From positions 1,138,706 through 1,202,705 of the forward strand of contig KL197715.1 of the NCBI GenBank assembly GCA_000697665.1: DNA of 64,000 nt, read 5' to 3'. This DNA comes from Jaapia argillacea MUCL 33604 (Eukaryota; Basidiomycota; Agaricomycetes; Jaapiales; Jaapiaceae). Made by a program: the position numbers and the translations under genes. Numbering within the stretch: position 1 is the stretch's first letter; the number at the start of each line of letters is the position of its first letter. This document shows, piece by piece, positions 23,502 to 36,145 of the stretch. The notes beneath the pieces are model-generated. The model saw only the letters and a list, made by a program, of their open reading frames with translations, searched no databases and was not told the origin of the DNA.

Positions 23502-25210
23502 TCAACTCGTGGTGAAGCTGTCGACGGAGAAATTTGCCACCCTGCGCGGTTCTCTTCTCCGAGTATGTGAGGGTTCCAACAGGACCTCGGTGAATAATTG
23601 GGGGGTCGCTGCCATCCGGAGGTCGTGGGAGCTTGGGTTGTTGAAGAGACTATTGAGCTCGTACAACGCTTCGGAAGGACGGCTGTCTTGGTCGGGGCCG
23701 TCATCTAGAATGTCCAGTTCAACAGCGACATCGTGTAGGAACGTTGCCATGCCGCCCTGCTCTATTTCGTCTCCCAAGGCAGGATACTGTTGACGAATGG
23801 CAGAGCGTAACTTTCGCCATATGAGTATTCCCAGTATACCAAATGGAGATATGGCTTTGGACCCTGTTCATGGTCGCGAAGGTAAGTGATGACGGATGGT
23901 AGACAGCAAGGACATACGGCCCGACCAAGACGTACCAAGAATGAGACTGAACAAAGGTGTGTCGAAGAGCATGGCAAAAATACCATCAGCAACGGTGAAG
24001 ACACCACCAATAGATGCCAGGCCTGCGAGGGTGGTATGCTGCCGATAATCCTCTTGAATCACAAAGTTCGTGAAGTCGACGGCAGGCGACAACAATAATG
24101 TTGATACATTCCCAGAGAATTGGGCCACCGCGATGAAGTTACCTGAAGACTTGAGATACAGAGAACAGGAAGAAGACGAGGGGTCCCGACCATGGGTGTA
24201 GGTGCTGAAGTCAGTGTAATCCTTGGACCGACATTAGATCAATATGTCTTTGACAACAACCACTTACTGCTCCAACGCCAAGAACGTCCTTCCACGACTT
24301 CTTGATGAGGCGACGTCCGCCCAAAACGGTCGTCCCCCGAAGCTGCGCACCTTTCACCATGGGAAAGGCGTGCATCGATGATACCATTTCCTGAAAGAAT
24401 GTAGTTGCTGAATCGTCTGATGGCAACGAGCTTGCTTGTATCGTGTAGAAGTTAATGTCGTTCGGGAAACTTGACTGGTTCACATTCGAATAGCCAACAA
24501 CAACTTGAATGTGCTGCGTCACCGTTTGTGCTGGGCAAATAAACGTGAGCACTTAGGGAGAGAGGGGCGATCTGGCCTACTGTCTGCTTGAGTGCAGTAA
24601 AGCACTGGGAATTGGCCGCTGTCCGCACTTATGGATGGCTGGGAGCATAGAACTGAGGAGCTGAATGAGACAACATCCAAAGACAGCAAGATCTACTCAC
24701 CTGTTGAACCATCCTCTGATGTTACCGTCGCGTTGCTCCCTCAGCTGTGGGGACGAACTCTTGATTATATAGGGGCCCCCATTTCGAAGAGGCCCATCCC
24801 GAGGCAGGTCGCCCCTGTGCATGGTTGAGTTTTTTCTCCACATGGATGAGACGACGTATCCTCACGAAAACAAAAGCGGCATCATTGAGAACCGGCCGAT
24901 TGTAGGCAGTTGGGTCGTGTCGACCTGGATACGTTGATATAAACGGTACCTCCCGCTGAGGATACCCGGTCTTCGCCCTTATGGGTAAAGATGGGCTTTC
25001 GATAATCGGCAATACTACTAGTAGATTCAAGGCATACAGGCTGATACCGGTAATGGCGAGGAATGCAATGGAGCCCCTGAGAAGAGCGATCCAAACTGGC
25101 TCAAATCTGGGTTGACCAGAGTCAGTTGCGCGAAAAGTTACGAAATCAAGTGGAATATTACGGATGCTTGCGGAAAACAGTGCGCTGGAAGAACCGACTC
25201 CCAACCTCAT
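23502..25210 (-). CDS. Conserved agaricomycete membrane protein of unknown function (SPFGILG family)
   Basis: It starts at the ATG at 25210 (MRLGVGSSSALFSASIRNIP). A membrane helix, ALLRGSIAFLAITGISLYAL, is followed by LLVVLPIIES. Later exons carry QTVTQHIQVVVGYSNVNQSS, FQEMVSSMHAFPMVKGAQL and RRLIKKSWKDVLGVGA (24211-24552). Next is TNFVIQEDYRQHTTLAGLAS, then IGGVFTVADGIFAMLF (23868-24128). The last part reads KAISPFGILGILIWRKLR, then QYPALGDEIEQGGMATFLHD, with a stop at 23502. This order, with a large extracellular-like middle between helices and a conserved SPFG end, is one I recall from many uncharacterised agaricomycete proteins. There are at least five short introns. The 5' end overlaps the neighbouring MARVEL-like gene by about 50 bp on the same strand, so one of the two ends may be mis-set. 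Confidence 0.65.
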
Positions 25211-25835
25211 GTATTAGAGCCTTGCGCTCTTCCACACCCCTTGGGAGCCCGATGATCACTTCAATTCCATGTAGGGATACACGGGCCAGTTTCTGGTGGC
25301 GAGATCGCGTCCTCCAAGGTGATGTTACAGCGAGAACCACCAGGATGATTGCCGTGGTGACGGTCATCGCCGCCAAGATCCAAGCCACGAAGGAGATGAA
25401 GATGGTGGAAGGTGATGGATAGGCGTCGTTGGGGACGGAGGAGGGAGTGAAACATTCGACTAAAACGGCTAAACACTCCATTCAATTCAAAGGTGACAGC
25501 TTGGTGAAAGGATAGTTCTCACAACCAAACATCCCAACCACGGCGGCCATGCAAACGAACTCGAGCCATATGTTCGACAAAAGGCTACGCATCCGCCATG
25601 TGATGACAATACCGCTGATAGAGACTCGAATTATGGAAATATCCCTGAAAAGGAGTCGCAACACACACCTGAGAGCAGACAATACAGCGATGAATGCACA
25701 AATACTAAGGACGACAAAATCATCAGCAATGTAAGGATAAATCTTCAGAACCATGGCACGACAAGAACAAGCACCAACGGCGAAGATCACGAGGAGGATG
25801 CGTAGCACCAAACGATACGGTTGTATGAGCAGCAT
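25158..25835 (-). CDS. MARVEL-like four-helix membrane protein
   Basis: The ATG at 25835 begins MLLIQPYRLVLRILLVIFAV. Three hydrophobic segments lie in the first exon (residues about 5-30, 35-65 and 82-105). A 54-nt intron (GTGAGA...GTTTAG, about 25499-25446) removes a stop and joins GMFG to VLVECFTPSSVPND in frame. The fourth helix is FVAWILAAMTVTTAIILVVL. The spacing, with a Cys-containing loop between helices three and four, resembles fungal MARVEL-domain proteins (membrane apposition, eisosome and vesicle traffic). There is no diagnostic catalytic or binding motif, so this is a fold-level guess. The C-terminal tail after the last helix is basic and may be spliced differently. Confidence 0.5.
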
Positions 25836-25839
25836 AGGG

Positions 25840-26841
25840 AGCCGGCAAGACAGAGTCCTAGAAAGGATCTAGGGGGACAAGATTGTGAGGAGTCGTATTT
25901 CGGATTGCATTGGCAGGCCTGACCACTTTTAAGAGAAGGGACAGTGAGGCGTACTAACCACACAGCATCGATCAACAAAAGGGGCATCCGGTGACTACAT
26001 GGCTAATTGGCACACAACGCAAATTCGTGCGATAAGGCGGCCCCGCTTGCGCCCGCTGTCAAGTTCCAATGAAACTCTAGATTCTGGGGATGGCGAATAA
26101 TGCGTTGCTGACTAGACTTGGAACGACGTCTCCTTATACGAAAGTTAACAACAAGCAATCCTTTAATACAGAGTCGCTTACCTTTGATCAACGCCACTCC
26201 CAGAGATTTATCCTGGGTCATTCATCAAGTAAAAGTCGGCGGGAGAGGGACCATCTAACTGCGTTCCCCATCCGAATCGCATGGCTGTGAGCGAGGCGGG
26301 ATTCTATAGATTGCAACTTCACCGTCAGGTACGTCAACTACAACCAGAGCAGGACGCCTGCACTCTCGACCTCGGTGCCCATGAGCCAGATTGAATACTT
26401 CGAAGGAAGCTGAGACAAGCTGTCTTGATTTAAACGTCTTCAGTGAGCTTGGATAGCAATACTTCAGTTCATTCAGACTGTACCAGTCGTAGATAAGATA
26501 TGGAAGAGACGGACTCAGCGACGATCACACAGGACAGCCTTGAAAACTAACCCAGGTGTAAAGCTAACGCTATTGTAGACCGGTTATAGAGCAACGGTCC
26601 AAGATATTCTTGACGGATGTTCGTGGACAAGTTCAAGTCAGAAAACACGAGACTCCGGTTATCGATGTTTACGTAAAGTACATTGCAGAAAAGTTTGGCC
26701 TTGCGCAGGTTTGTTCTTGTTCTCCAACCAAAACCTCCGCCTTTTTTTCCAGAGAGGCTCGTCTGCCCGCCCTTTGAAGCATTAATTTGCTTCTCAGACC
26801 ATTCCCTGCTCATTCCACCTCATCCTCTCGCTTGCTCTGAA
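25840..26841. other. Intergenic, between divergent MARVEL-like and eIF2A genes
   Basis: No gene is supported. The last 100 bases before 26842 are C/T-rich, a common feature of strong fungal promoters. This spacer must hold the promoters of both neighbours. Confidence 0.5.
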
Positions 26842-29176
26842 ATGGCTTCTCAAATTTCTCAGCAGTACGCCTGTGAGTCACTCTCCTTTTGCGTGGAACA
26901 CATTTTTGACCTTTTCTGTAGTCCGGGCTCAGAAGAGTCTTGGTCTGGTCAACGGATCGCCAAATTATGACCCTGTAGAAGCTTTTCAAGCTCAAGCCCC
27001 AGAAGGCCCTTCCCGCCTTTACCAGTACAGTGCGGACGGTCGATTGTTCGCACTCGCGATTCCCACTGGGTGAGCACGTTTTTCTTGTGTGGCACTATGC
27101 CACGAGAGCAGGGTGATATTTATGGAATGTATGATGGATGGATAGTGTTCGGATATATCAAGCGCAAGGTGCAACTTTGTTGAAAGAGTTACCTGTACCG
27201 AACGTGATTGAGATCGGGTTCTCGCCGAGGGGAACGTACTTGTCGACTTGGGAACGACCACGTATGTTTGACCTGTTCTCTCAGTCTCCAGCTCCGTTGA
27301 TCTAACAGCCTCGTAGAGAAGCTCGACGATGGTGCCCAACACAAAAACCTCCGCATCTTCTCCGTTTCAACTGGTGAAGAACTTGTCGCCTTCACCCAAA
27401 AGTCGCAAGAGGGTTGGAACCTCCAGTACACAATTTCAGAATCGCATGCTGTCCGGCTGGTCGGGCAGGAAATTCAAGTATTCCGTCCCGCTGAGTGGTC
27501 CAAGGGAGTCGTGGATAAGCTCAAAGTCGAGGGTGCCACCTCTGTCACGCTGAGTCCTGGTTTGAACCCGTCAATAGCTGTGTTCGTTGCCGAAAAGAAG
27601 GTAATTCTCGTAGTCACATTTCCCCCCCGTGTCTCACCAGTGATCGACTCCCTTAGGGCCAACCGGCGAGCATTAAGATTTTCGGCCTCTTGTCACTTGC
27701 GGCATCCCCGACATGTTCCAAGACTTTCTTCAAAGCTGATCGTGCTCAAATCAAGTGGAACACTCTGGGTACCCAAGTGTTGGCCCTGACGCACACCGAT
27801 GTCGATAATACGAACAAGAGCTATTATGGAGAGACTGGGTTGTACTTGTTGAGTGCTGCTGGGAACTTTGATTGTAGGGTTACCTTGGATAAGGAGGGGC
27901 CCGTGCATGACTTCGCCTGGAGTCCTAATTCGAAGGAGTTTGGGGTTGTGTATGGATGTGAGTACTTTTGTTGGCTTATGTTTCATGCATGATGCTCAAA
28001 AGTTGTGATATAGTCATGCCCGCGAAGACGAAGTTGTTTGATCAACGTGTAAAGACGCTCCACGACTTCGGCTCTTCCCCGCACAACTTCATCTCCTTTA
28101 ATCCTCAAGGCCGACTTTTCGCCTTGGCAGGGTTCGGTAACCTTGCAGGAAAGATCGACATCTTCGATCGGCGTACCTTGACCAAAGTCACGACGATCGA
28201 CGCACCGAATACTTCTGTCTGCGAGTGGTCTCCAGACGGTCGGTTCCTGCTGACCGCTACGCTCTCACCTCGGTTGCGTGTTGACAATGGGATCAAGATT
28301 TGGCATTGTACTGGTCCTCTCATGCACGTTCAGGGTGTGGATGAGCTTTACCAGGCGTCGTGGAGGCCGACGTCTGTGGATGCCCTCCCATCGTTCCCTC
28401 AGGTTATCCCGCCCGCTCCTACACCTAGTGCGAGTGTAACCGACGCATCCACTATCGCGAAGCCCACTCCCACGAAACCTGCAGGAGCGTATAGGCCTCC
28501 CGGAGCTCGAGGTCTCGCTACCCCTGCCATCTACAAGCGCGAAGATGAAGGTGGTTTACCCTCGAGTGGGACTTCGACTCCGTCGAGACCCTACAGTCGC
28601 AGTCCAGGGCCAGGACCGAATGGGTACGGAGGACAACAGCAGAACGGTGGTGGGAATAACGGGAGACGATATGTTCCCGGAGCACCTCAATCTCCCTCGC
28701 CAGGTCCCGAGAGCGACAAGAAAGGTGCTCCTGGTCGAACGAAGAGGAAGGGTGGCAAGGGTGGCAAGAAGGATGGGCCTGGCGGGGGTGGAGGAGACGA
28801 GACGCCGTCTGCGAGACCTTCGCTTGATATTCAAGTCGATACGATTGACATTGGCGCGGCGGTTGCGGCTGGAGTTGGGGCGGATAGTGCTCCACCCACT
28901 CCTGGTGGTGACAAGGCTTTGGACCCTGTCTCCAAGAAGCTTCGCAACCTTAACAAGAAGGTACGTCTCATCCCTTCCTCTTCCCAACAACATTCGCTTT
29001 GGAGGGGGCTTTAGTCACAACCCATTTACGCCTTTCATTCGTAGCTCAAGGCCATTGAAGAGCTGAAAGAGAAGTCACAGAGGGGTGAGAGGCTGGAAGC
29101 GACGCAGTTGAAGAAGATTGAGAGTGAGGCTGAGATACGGAAGGAACTTGCGGGTTTGGGGATTACTGATCCGTGA
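26842..29176 (+). CDS. Eukaryotic translation initiation factor 2A (eIF2A)
   Basis: There are seven exons: 26842-26872, 26922-27069, 27146-27261, 27317-27600, 27657-27957, 28014-28960 and 29045-29176. All splice in frame to give 652 residues. The N-terminal two thirds is the WD40-like beta-propeller of eIF2A, with SRLYQYSADGRLFALAIPTG, NVIEIGFSPRGTYLSTWERP, GPVHDFAWSPNSKEFGVVYG, FMPAKTKLFDQR, FNPQGRLFALAGFGNLAGKI and CEWSPDGRFLLTATLSPRLR. A Pro/Gly-rich linker and a basic patch (GRTKRKGGKGGKKDG) follow. The C-terminal helix (LKAIEELKEKSQRGERLEAT, KKIESEAEIRKELA) ends GLGITDP. This cytosolic factor delivers initiator Met-tRNA in a GTP-independent way and is linked to alternative initiation. 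The length and domain order match the family. It is a good conserved anchor for synteny. Confidence 0.95.
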
Positions 29177-29685
29177 ATGTTGCCTTGATATCTCTTGATA
29201 TCTATCTCCTGGATAGTGTTACCTGCTCACTTCGATGTCGTCCTGCTGTCGTTTGTTGTCGTTGCAGTGTTTTAGTTGTATCGTTGTGGATATTTGGTAG
29301 CATTGTTGTTGTTGTAACATTGTTGTCAACGGCGTTCTGGGTCAGTCCTCAAACTTCGCTCCCCTTCGCCACGCACATTTCCGCCGATAACTGGGGCCAA
29401 GGACCCTTGCCCAAGTTGACCTTTGACGTCCGCTGTCATGTTGTCCCTTGTCTGTCCCTGTGAACCAGTTCTGCCGAGAGCATTCCATCCGTATCTGCAT
29501 ATTTGCACTGTGCTGTGCCTGTCATGCTAGCAGGGAGCTAACTGTTGGCGACCTGACACTAAGCCTTCTATAGATTCACTTGTCCTCAAATTTGACGACA
29601 TGCAGCATATATCTTTGACTCCCTGAGCACTGCAACGCGCACCCCCGGGCCCTCACCTCACAGATCTTGAGTTTGCTGCGGGAGC
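29177..29685. other. Intergenic, eIF2A 3' flank
   Basis: A T- and GTTGT-rich stretch (29240-29340) follows the eIF2A stop and probably holds its 3' untranslated region. No gene was seen. Confidence 0.5.
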
Positions 29686-32600
29686 ATGGCTTCTGCAAGA
29701 CGAGTCCTCCAGAAACCACCACCACGCGCTTCGACTTCAAGACCTCCAGACGTTGTACTTGCTGTTCCGGGGCCACTGCCAACCACGCGATGGGACGATA
29801 GTCCAAGCAGTTCGGCTCCTCTATTATATCCTCTCCCCGAGCCTGTTGGTCTCCTCTCACGGACTGACAGCAACCATAGCGGTGGAGATAATTGGGATGC
29901 CAGGGCCCCACCGTTTCCACTTCCCGATACTTCCCCATCCCCCCGGTGAGTTCCATGATTTTTTTTCAATGTGTTGTATCTTCGATCCGACTCTTTTTAT
30001 TCATCAAGGCCAATCAGTCGTAACCGCAGAAGCGGAGGGAGGACCACTGTATATTCTAATGTACCGTCTTTCCCCCAGCCCGACGTTCCCACTCGAACTC
30101 CTGTGGCATGTTTCTTTCTCCTCAACCGCCAACAAATTTAAGCTGATGAATATTTCTAGGACGTTGAAGATAGTGTCCAACTACAAGTCCCACAGCAGGT
30201 CCGTGTGTGCATGCATGTATCAGCTGCATTCGGTATTGAACGCTTGTTCGCTGGTAGCCTCTATTCATTTTTCAAGAGAAAGTTGAACAGAGGGTATCTG
30301 GATCCCTAGACGATGTATGTATCAATCTAGCCCACATCGAGTCTTGTCTTACTGGTTTGTGAATGATTTTTCTCCCATGTCCGCGATTCGTAGCCTCCCT
30401 CCCTAGTTAATGAGGTGGGATTAATTATCACATCCAGATGGTGCCGGTCCCACTGATTATGTAGTAATAGGGTTCAAAGGAGGAAATTTCGGCCGCATGG
30501 AAAGACGTCGCTCATGCGATGGAATCATATGACGAACGTATGGTCAAATCTTGGACAGACGAAATTGACACCCTTCTCGTCTTCGTGAGTTGTCGAAGTC
30601 TTGCATGTATTGTGATACCTTATTGACAATATCTCAGGCTGGCCTGTTTTCAGCTGTACTTACGGCCTTCCTCATTGATTCTTACAAGAATCTTCAAGAA
30701 GACCCAGCCCAAAGTTCTTCCCAGATCCTTCTTCAAATCTCCTCTCAGCTCAACAGTTTCGTCATATCGACCTCCCCCGGTGGGATCAATTTCGCCAATG
30801 CTTCGCATCAAGCTCAGACTGCCCCTATCCCATTCGCTGTTACTCATTCCGCCGTCACGCTCAACGTTCTATGGTTTTCGAGCCTAGTCCTGAGCCTCGC
30901 CACCGCCCTCTTTGGTATCCTCGTTAAACAGTGGCTCCGTGAATATTCAAAGACCTCGATCCTATCCCTTCGTGAATCAGTCCGTCTCCGGCAACACCGT
31001 TACAACAGCCTGTTCAAATGGGGTGTACCCTACATCATGCAAGCCTTGCCCTTGCTGCTACAGATCGCTTTGATACTGTTCTTTGTCGGGTTGTTGGTAT
31101 TGCTTTGGACCTTGAACGTGATGGTGGCTAGTGTTGCGACTGGATTGGTGGCGGCACCGATATTGTTGGTTTTGGTTAGCACCTTGCTTCCGGCGATCTC
31201 GCACACTTGCCCCTACAAGTCTCCTCTCGCCTGGTTATTCTTGCACTTCGTCATGTCCGTCCTATCGTCGAACGATACCTCCACACAGGATCGCGCTCAA
31301 CGACCGCTTCATCGAGCGTTCTACACGCAATTGCAGCGAGTCACAAGCCTACCCAGCCGAATTCTAGGATCTGTCAAGGAATTGTTCCAATACCGTCTCG
31401 TCCCCACGTATCAGTCTGCGAAACGCGATGTCTACGAATTCATCACCTTCCTCTCTTCTCGACGCCAATACCACTCCTGGACAGACCGAGATGTCGATCT
31501 CGTCCAACTATTCGGTCTCTATGCGCCTGGGATCCTCGATCGCGATGCCGTGCTTTGGATGCACAAGCAAAGCGCCGACAAAGATCTCCTAAAATCGCTA
31601 TCGCCTTGTTTGGATAGCTTGTCGGAGCGACAGAAACCCGGTGCCGCGTTTTGGATAATGGCGCATAGGTTGCATCGGGGACCGCATGAGTTGCTGGATG
31701 ACTTGCAGAGAGATTCTGGGTATGGAGAAGGGGGATTAGATGAACAAGGACGGCCCTCGACTAGTGAGGCTTTGGACATGTGGCTTGAGAATGCTGTTGT
31801 TGAGGGTAGGATGGAAGTTCACGAGCTGGAGGACGATCTAAGGCGTTGGTTAGATGTCCTGAATGCAGAACGGCAATCTGGCAGGGTTTCCTTGACCCCT
31901 TTCCTCGAAAAGAAGGATGGAGCTGGGGGTGGAGATTTGGTCTTGAGGCGAGCGGACATTTTGTGTTTGATCCGACATTTGATGTTGGCCTTTATGCTGG
32001 TCAAACCCGAAGAAACGGTCTCCCGGTTATATGGGAAGACGTTGATGAAGCTTTTGACTGATGTTAGGGTTGGAAGGTATTTTGCGGACGAGACTCCTGC
32101 CGATGTAGAAGCTCTGCAGATGCAGCTGGCCCTCTCCCTCTTCGATCTATGTAGGGATTGTAAGCCGAGGCTTGTGGAGGAAGGTACGTCGCTCGCTTTT
32201 CCCCGCCTTGGCGGCTGGTCATTGCCACTGAATATCGGGTACTTACTCTCTTTAGAGATACTGCAGCTATTGTCGTGGACCAGGACATGTTCCAACATGA
32301 TCTCCGACCTCCAAGAATCAGGGCAAACCCTGAGAATAGTACAGATATACTACTACTTTACATGGGCTGCAATCTGCGCCATCGTCTCTCGCTTTACCAC
32401 CCATCACCTCCCTCCAGATCTGGGGTTGCCGGGATGTACCAGCATAATGGATTCACTCGATTATTTTGTCTACCGTTTCGGTACCCATTGGCCAATGTCG
32501 GAACTTGTAGGACCATATGGCGAATTGTTCAAGCCGCTATACCTTATGGCGTTGAAGAGTCCACGTGCAGTGCCTGTGGGGTTGGTGGCGCGGCTTGTCA

Positions 32601-32835
32601 GAGAGGGGCACCCTATCAGAGAAAGGGAGAGACATTATAGAGGCTTGTTGATGGCACAGTTCTACATCGCAGAGGAGCGTCGTGGCGGAGGTATCGAGAC
32701 CATTGGCCCTCGTGAGTAAAATGAACATTTACTTTGATTGATGTTTATCTCACCCTTGTCGATCCAATAGTCAGGTCACGTCCTCCCCGACCATTCTATG
32801 AATTCGAAGTCAGCACTCCGACCCGTGCATTGTAA
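29686..32835 (+). CDS. DUF6535 membrane protein
   Basis: The DUF6535 core reads KSWTDEIDTLLVF (about 30540-30583), then across an intron AGLFSAVLTAFLIDSYKNLQ, EDPAQSSSQILLQISSQL, WFSSLVLSLATALFGILVKQ and WLREYSK. Two more strong helices follow (PYIMQALPLLLQIALILFFV and LLVLLWTLNVMVASVATGLV). A long soluble C-terminal part of about 480 residues has an α-helical, low-motif character. An in-frame 72-nt segment at about 32184-32255 has GTACGT...CTTTAG borders and is probably an intron. The end either reads through to the TAA at 32719 or, by a last intron (GTGAGT at 32709), ends RPFYEFEVSTPTRAL at 32835. The ATG at 29686 is the first plausible start, with short exons between it and 30480 not fully resolved. 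DUF6535 proteins are expanded in Agaricomycetes. Their role is unknown. Confidence 0.75.
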
Positions 32836-33460
32836 AACTTGTCTCTCCAGATGATTGTTCTCAGGTTCGTGGACACTCGCTCAGTTCCCCTACCACGGTA
32901 TTCAAATTTCACAATCGCGAACGTCGCACAGTCCCGAAGATTAAGGAGGCCATGTCCCTGACACAAAGTGGTGGTCGACTTGGAGGTCTCCTTTCGCCAA
33001 GTTACCTTCATTGCTCAATGTAATTGGTCGTAGAGCGTGGCTTTCGCCATAAACCTCGCGTCATTGCCAGATGGTTCATGTTTCGATAATATGGTTTGAC
33101 GGGACAGCTAAGTTCGCCATTCTTGAGCCCAGATCGGTTAAACATTTGAGGTTGGGGTGAGGACCTTTATTGCTCATTCAGTTGGGCTACGTTCTTTGTT
33201 AGCGATGTCCTGATGCTGGCTGGCCTCAGCATCATCCACAAACCACCCTTTGTCCGTTTCGGCCACCGTAGCTTTGGCCGGGGGTGGAAACGTCGCTTCT
33301 GCCACTCGGCCACCATTGACCGGGACAGGCCTTAGCATTGTGGTCCACCGTCAAGTATTCCGTATATATATTGCATGTCTGACGTGTGCAATTCCAATAT
33401 CTGCCTCATCCCTGTCTCTCAGTTGTTCCTTTTAAACAATTCACACAAGCCTTCCTAACC
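32836..33460. other. Intergenic
   Basis: No coding evidence. TATATATTG at about 33362 lies about 95 bp before the next start codon and may act as its TATA element. Confidence 0.4.
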
Positions 33461-34288
33461 ATGTCTCACTACCCTTATCCTACTGCTCAAGTCTCTGCTG
33501 GCCAGAGTCACTATGATGCCACTCGAGCTATGAAGACAGTATGTTCATTTTCTCCCGTCGCCATCAAATTCTGACCTGGACGCAGTATATCATCCCGCCC
33601 TTGCCCATTTTGTATCCCTCCACCACTGTGTCCTCGCAGCTGCCTCACGAGACGACATCCCTCGGCTTTAAGCCCTCTTCTGCATGCACACCTTCGTCTC
33701 GTGACAACTATCGGCTCCGTGTCCCTCAGCACGGGGATTTGAGCCCACACCCGAGGCAATCTCCGATAGCCTTCAGTGCGAGTGCATTTGGTGGCGCCCA
33801 ACGCGTAGCCTTCTATGACCGTGATTATGTGCTCATGGATGGCAAAGAGGATCCAGTCCTGCGCGACGAGATTTTTCGGAAATTTGCTGTTTGCCTTTAT
33901 GTGAGTGATCCCAAAGCATTATTTCCTCGTCGCGACGATATTCACCGTCTCTGTTCCTTGCGACTGTGATAGTGGCCCGTTTATGAGCGTGTCAAGTCAA
34001 GCGTCCTTATCCAGGCTCCACTGCGCACATCGCGAAAGGAAGTTGCGAGATATGTTTCCCGCTGTATTGCCGATCTCTACCACGAACTCGAGGTACGCAG
34101 ACCCAGTTTCCTTCAATATCGCCTGCGACATAGCTAACATTTAACGTTCATAGAAAATTCCTGCCCAGCCAGGTTACGAGGCGTGGACCGTCGGGAAGCG
34201 GGGCATCCCCTTCCAGAAAATATGGATCACCTCCGTCACCTGCAACTATCTCGGCGAATGGATCCCTGAACTAGAGGTTGAGGTGTAG
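33461..34288 (+). CDS. Conserved basidiomycete protein of unknown function, AFYDR family, copy 1
   Basis: Four exons (33461-33538, 33586-33900, 33973-34092, 34154-34288) splice in frame to 215 residues. It starts MSHYPYPTAQVSAGQSHYDA. A Ser/Thr/Pro-rich first half is followed by the most distinctive part: VAFYDRDYVLMDGKEDPVLR, FAVCLYWPVYERVKSSVLIQ and RKEVARYVSRCIADLYHELE. The end is Trp/Ile-rich (IWITSVTCNYLGEWIPELEV). No signal peptide or membrane helix is evident and the domain is not recognised. A related, truncated gene lies at 62.1-62.7 kb with AFYDRPRIWMD in the matching place. A TATA-like element about 95 bp upstream supports the start. Confidence 0.65.
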
Positions 34289-34778
34289 CTGCGTTGGGGT
34301 CGTCTCAGTGTCGAATATATGCTCCTTGTTGTTCCCATTATCTTACCACACTCCTTTACGATCAATAACCACATTCCTTCGTCGCCCTGTTTTCAAGGAT
34401 TGGTACTATATTGCGCTGATAAGAGGAGTCCAGGCTGTACTACCACTGTCAACGTCTCCGATGACAACGAAAACTCCTGGTTGTAGCTTCTGTATTCAAA
34501 TGCTACAAGGTTACCCTGGTAAACGCCTTCGCGCCCGCCGTGAGGTCAACGAATACTCTCGACCCAAGATCCCAACCCAACGATACCTAAACACATCAAT
34601 GACGTTCGGGATTGTCACGAACCCATGGCCGAGGCGACGCAAACGACAGCAATCTACTATACGCTAGATATTGTCGTGTAGGTGCATCACAGCGTTTGGG
34701 AGTTCTACGACTCATCAATTAATTCGATGAAGGGTAGAGACATGAGACGGGCAGACCTGCGCCACTACGCAATCTCGC

Positions 34779-36145
34779 TCAGTGGCCGATAAAAGACCAA
34801 TACATCCCTCCATCAACTTTTGTCCATGCTCTCATGGTGTATACATACAAGATGATGCCAAGAATGTAGGCGGATATAATGTCTGCAGAAGGGTCAAGGG
34901 TGTAGTCGTCGGTGAGTGAGTTTCGTGGATGATGATTAAGATTTAAAAAAGTGTGGTGAGAGCAAAAAGGGAGGCAAGCTACCCCACTGGAAATACGAGA
35001 ATGACAGAGTAATTAAAGAAGAGATTGGAGTAAAATACGTACGTGTCTTCTTTGTAGGGAATTTTCGAACTTCTGCTCCCAGTTGTGGGACACCCATCAG
35101 ATTACAAAATACGTGTGCGAGGATGGACGGGTAGAGAGATGAGGAGCGGAGGAAGAGGTACGAGCAGTGAATACCAAAGAGGGTTGTGTAAATGAGCTGG
35201 AAAACTAGTTGAGGGAAGGAACTATGTCAGTAGAAGGGATGGATGAAAGCGAAGGGCAAGTGGCGCACGAGTGCCCAAAATCGCCTGCTGGAGAGCTGTG
35301 GTAGTGCGTCCCATCCGGTTGTAGGTATCGTACGCATGATGTAAATGAGCTACCATTTTGACAAGAGTAGCGTGGCAGGAACGAACGAACATTTGAGTGG
35401 AAACCTAAGCAAGAGAATAAAAGTGACACACCAAGGCCGAACCACAAGGGTGACCAAAATATCATTTTGGTCCTCGAGGCTCCTGACAAATGGTAGATTG
35501 CAATCACACACGCTCTGAAAACAACTTCTTCTGATATTGGAGCCTAACCTCCGCCGAAGATTCATAAACCGTCACGACTAAACCAAACCGAAGTCACCCA
35601 CCACGACATAGTTCCTCAGCCCCTGTAAAGTGGTAAACACCGGTACGACATCATGCTTTATGCTCCAGAGCCTCTGAAGAGGGAGACCTTCGGAAAGATA
35701 TTGGGCATACAAAGGGCCTAGGAAGAGGGCTGGTGTTACGAGGCTTGCTAAGAGGAGTTTTGGTGACGGCGCGTTCAAGCCTAGTGTCGTCAGAGTGTTC
35801 GACAGTATCTAGAAATGTTGTAGAGCCCGTTATAAGAGTGATAGATGACACGTGGCATGGTGGAAACGGCAAACTGACCTGGCCTGTACGCCCATCCAAA
35901 GTCCACAGCAACACCCCAACACCTATACAGCTCAACAGGGTGCTGATGCTGATAGCAATCAACCTCGCCCTTATGACATCCGGATCGTCTCGTCCTTTCC
36001 ATCTCTTTGCCTCAGGACTGTGGGTCGATGTTCGGAGGAAGGAAAGTCTGCCTTGTTTTGACAGGTAAAGAGAGAGGACGTAGGAAGAGGATGCGAATGC
36101 TGCGAGGAGGTGGGCTGCGGGGACGGACAGGGAAGGAGAGGACAT
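34779..36145 (-). CDS. RCE1: CAAX prenyl protease 2 (RCE1)
   Basis: There are six exons on the minus strand: 36145-35879, 35808-35602, 35543-35432, 35349-35269, 35204-35043 and 34882-34779. They join in frame to 310 residues. The N-terminal membrane helix is VPAAHLLAAFASSSYVLSLY, followed by RDDPDVIRARLIAISISTLL. The catalytic region reads GLRNYVVAPISEEVVFRACV (the EExxxR glutamates), then FWSPLWFGLAHLHHAYD (the conserved His of GLAHxHH), FQLIYTTLFGIHCSYLFLR and LAHVFCNLMGVPQLG (the HxxxN site). This is the ER-membrane intramembrane protease that removes the -aaX tripeptide from prenylated CAAX proteins such as Ras and a-factor. All catalytic motifs are present and the length is normal, so the gene looks functional. 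Two exons use less usual donors (GTGGGT, GTCAGT). Confidence 0.93.
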
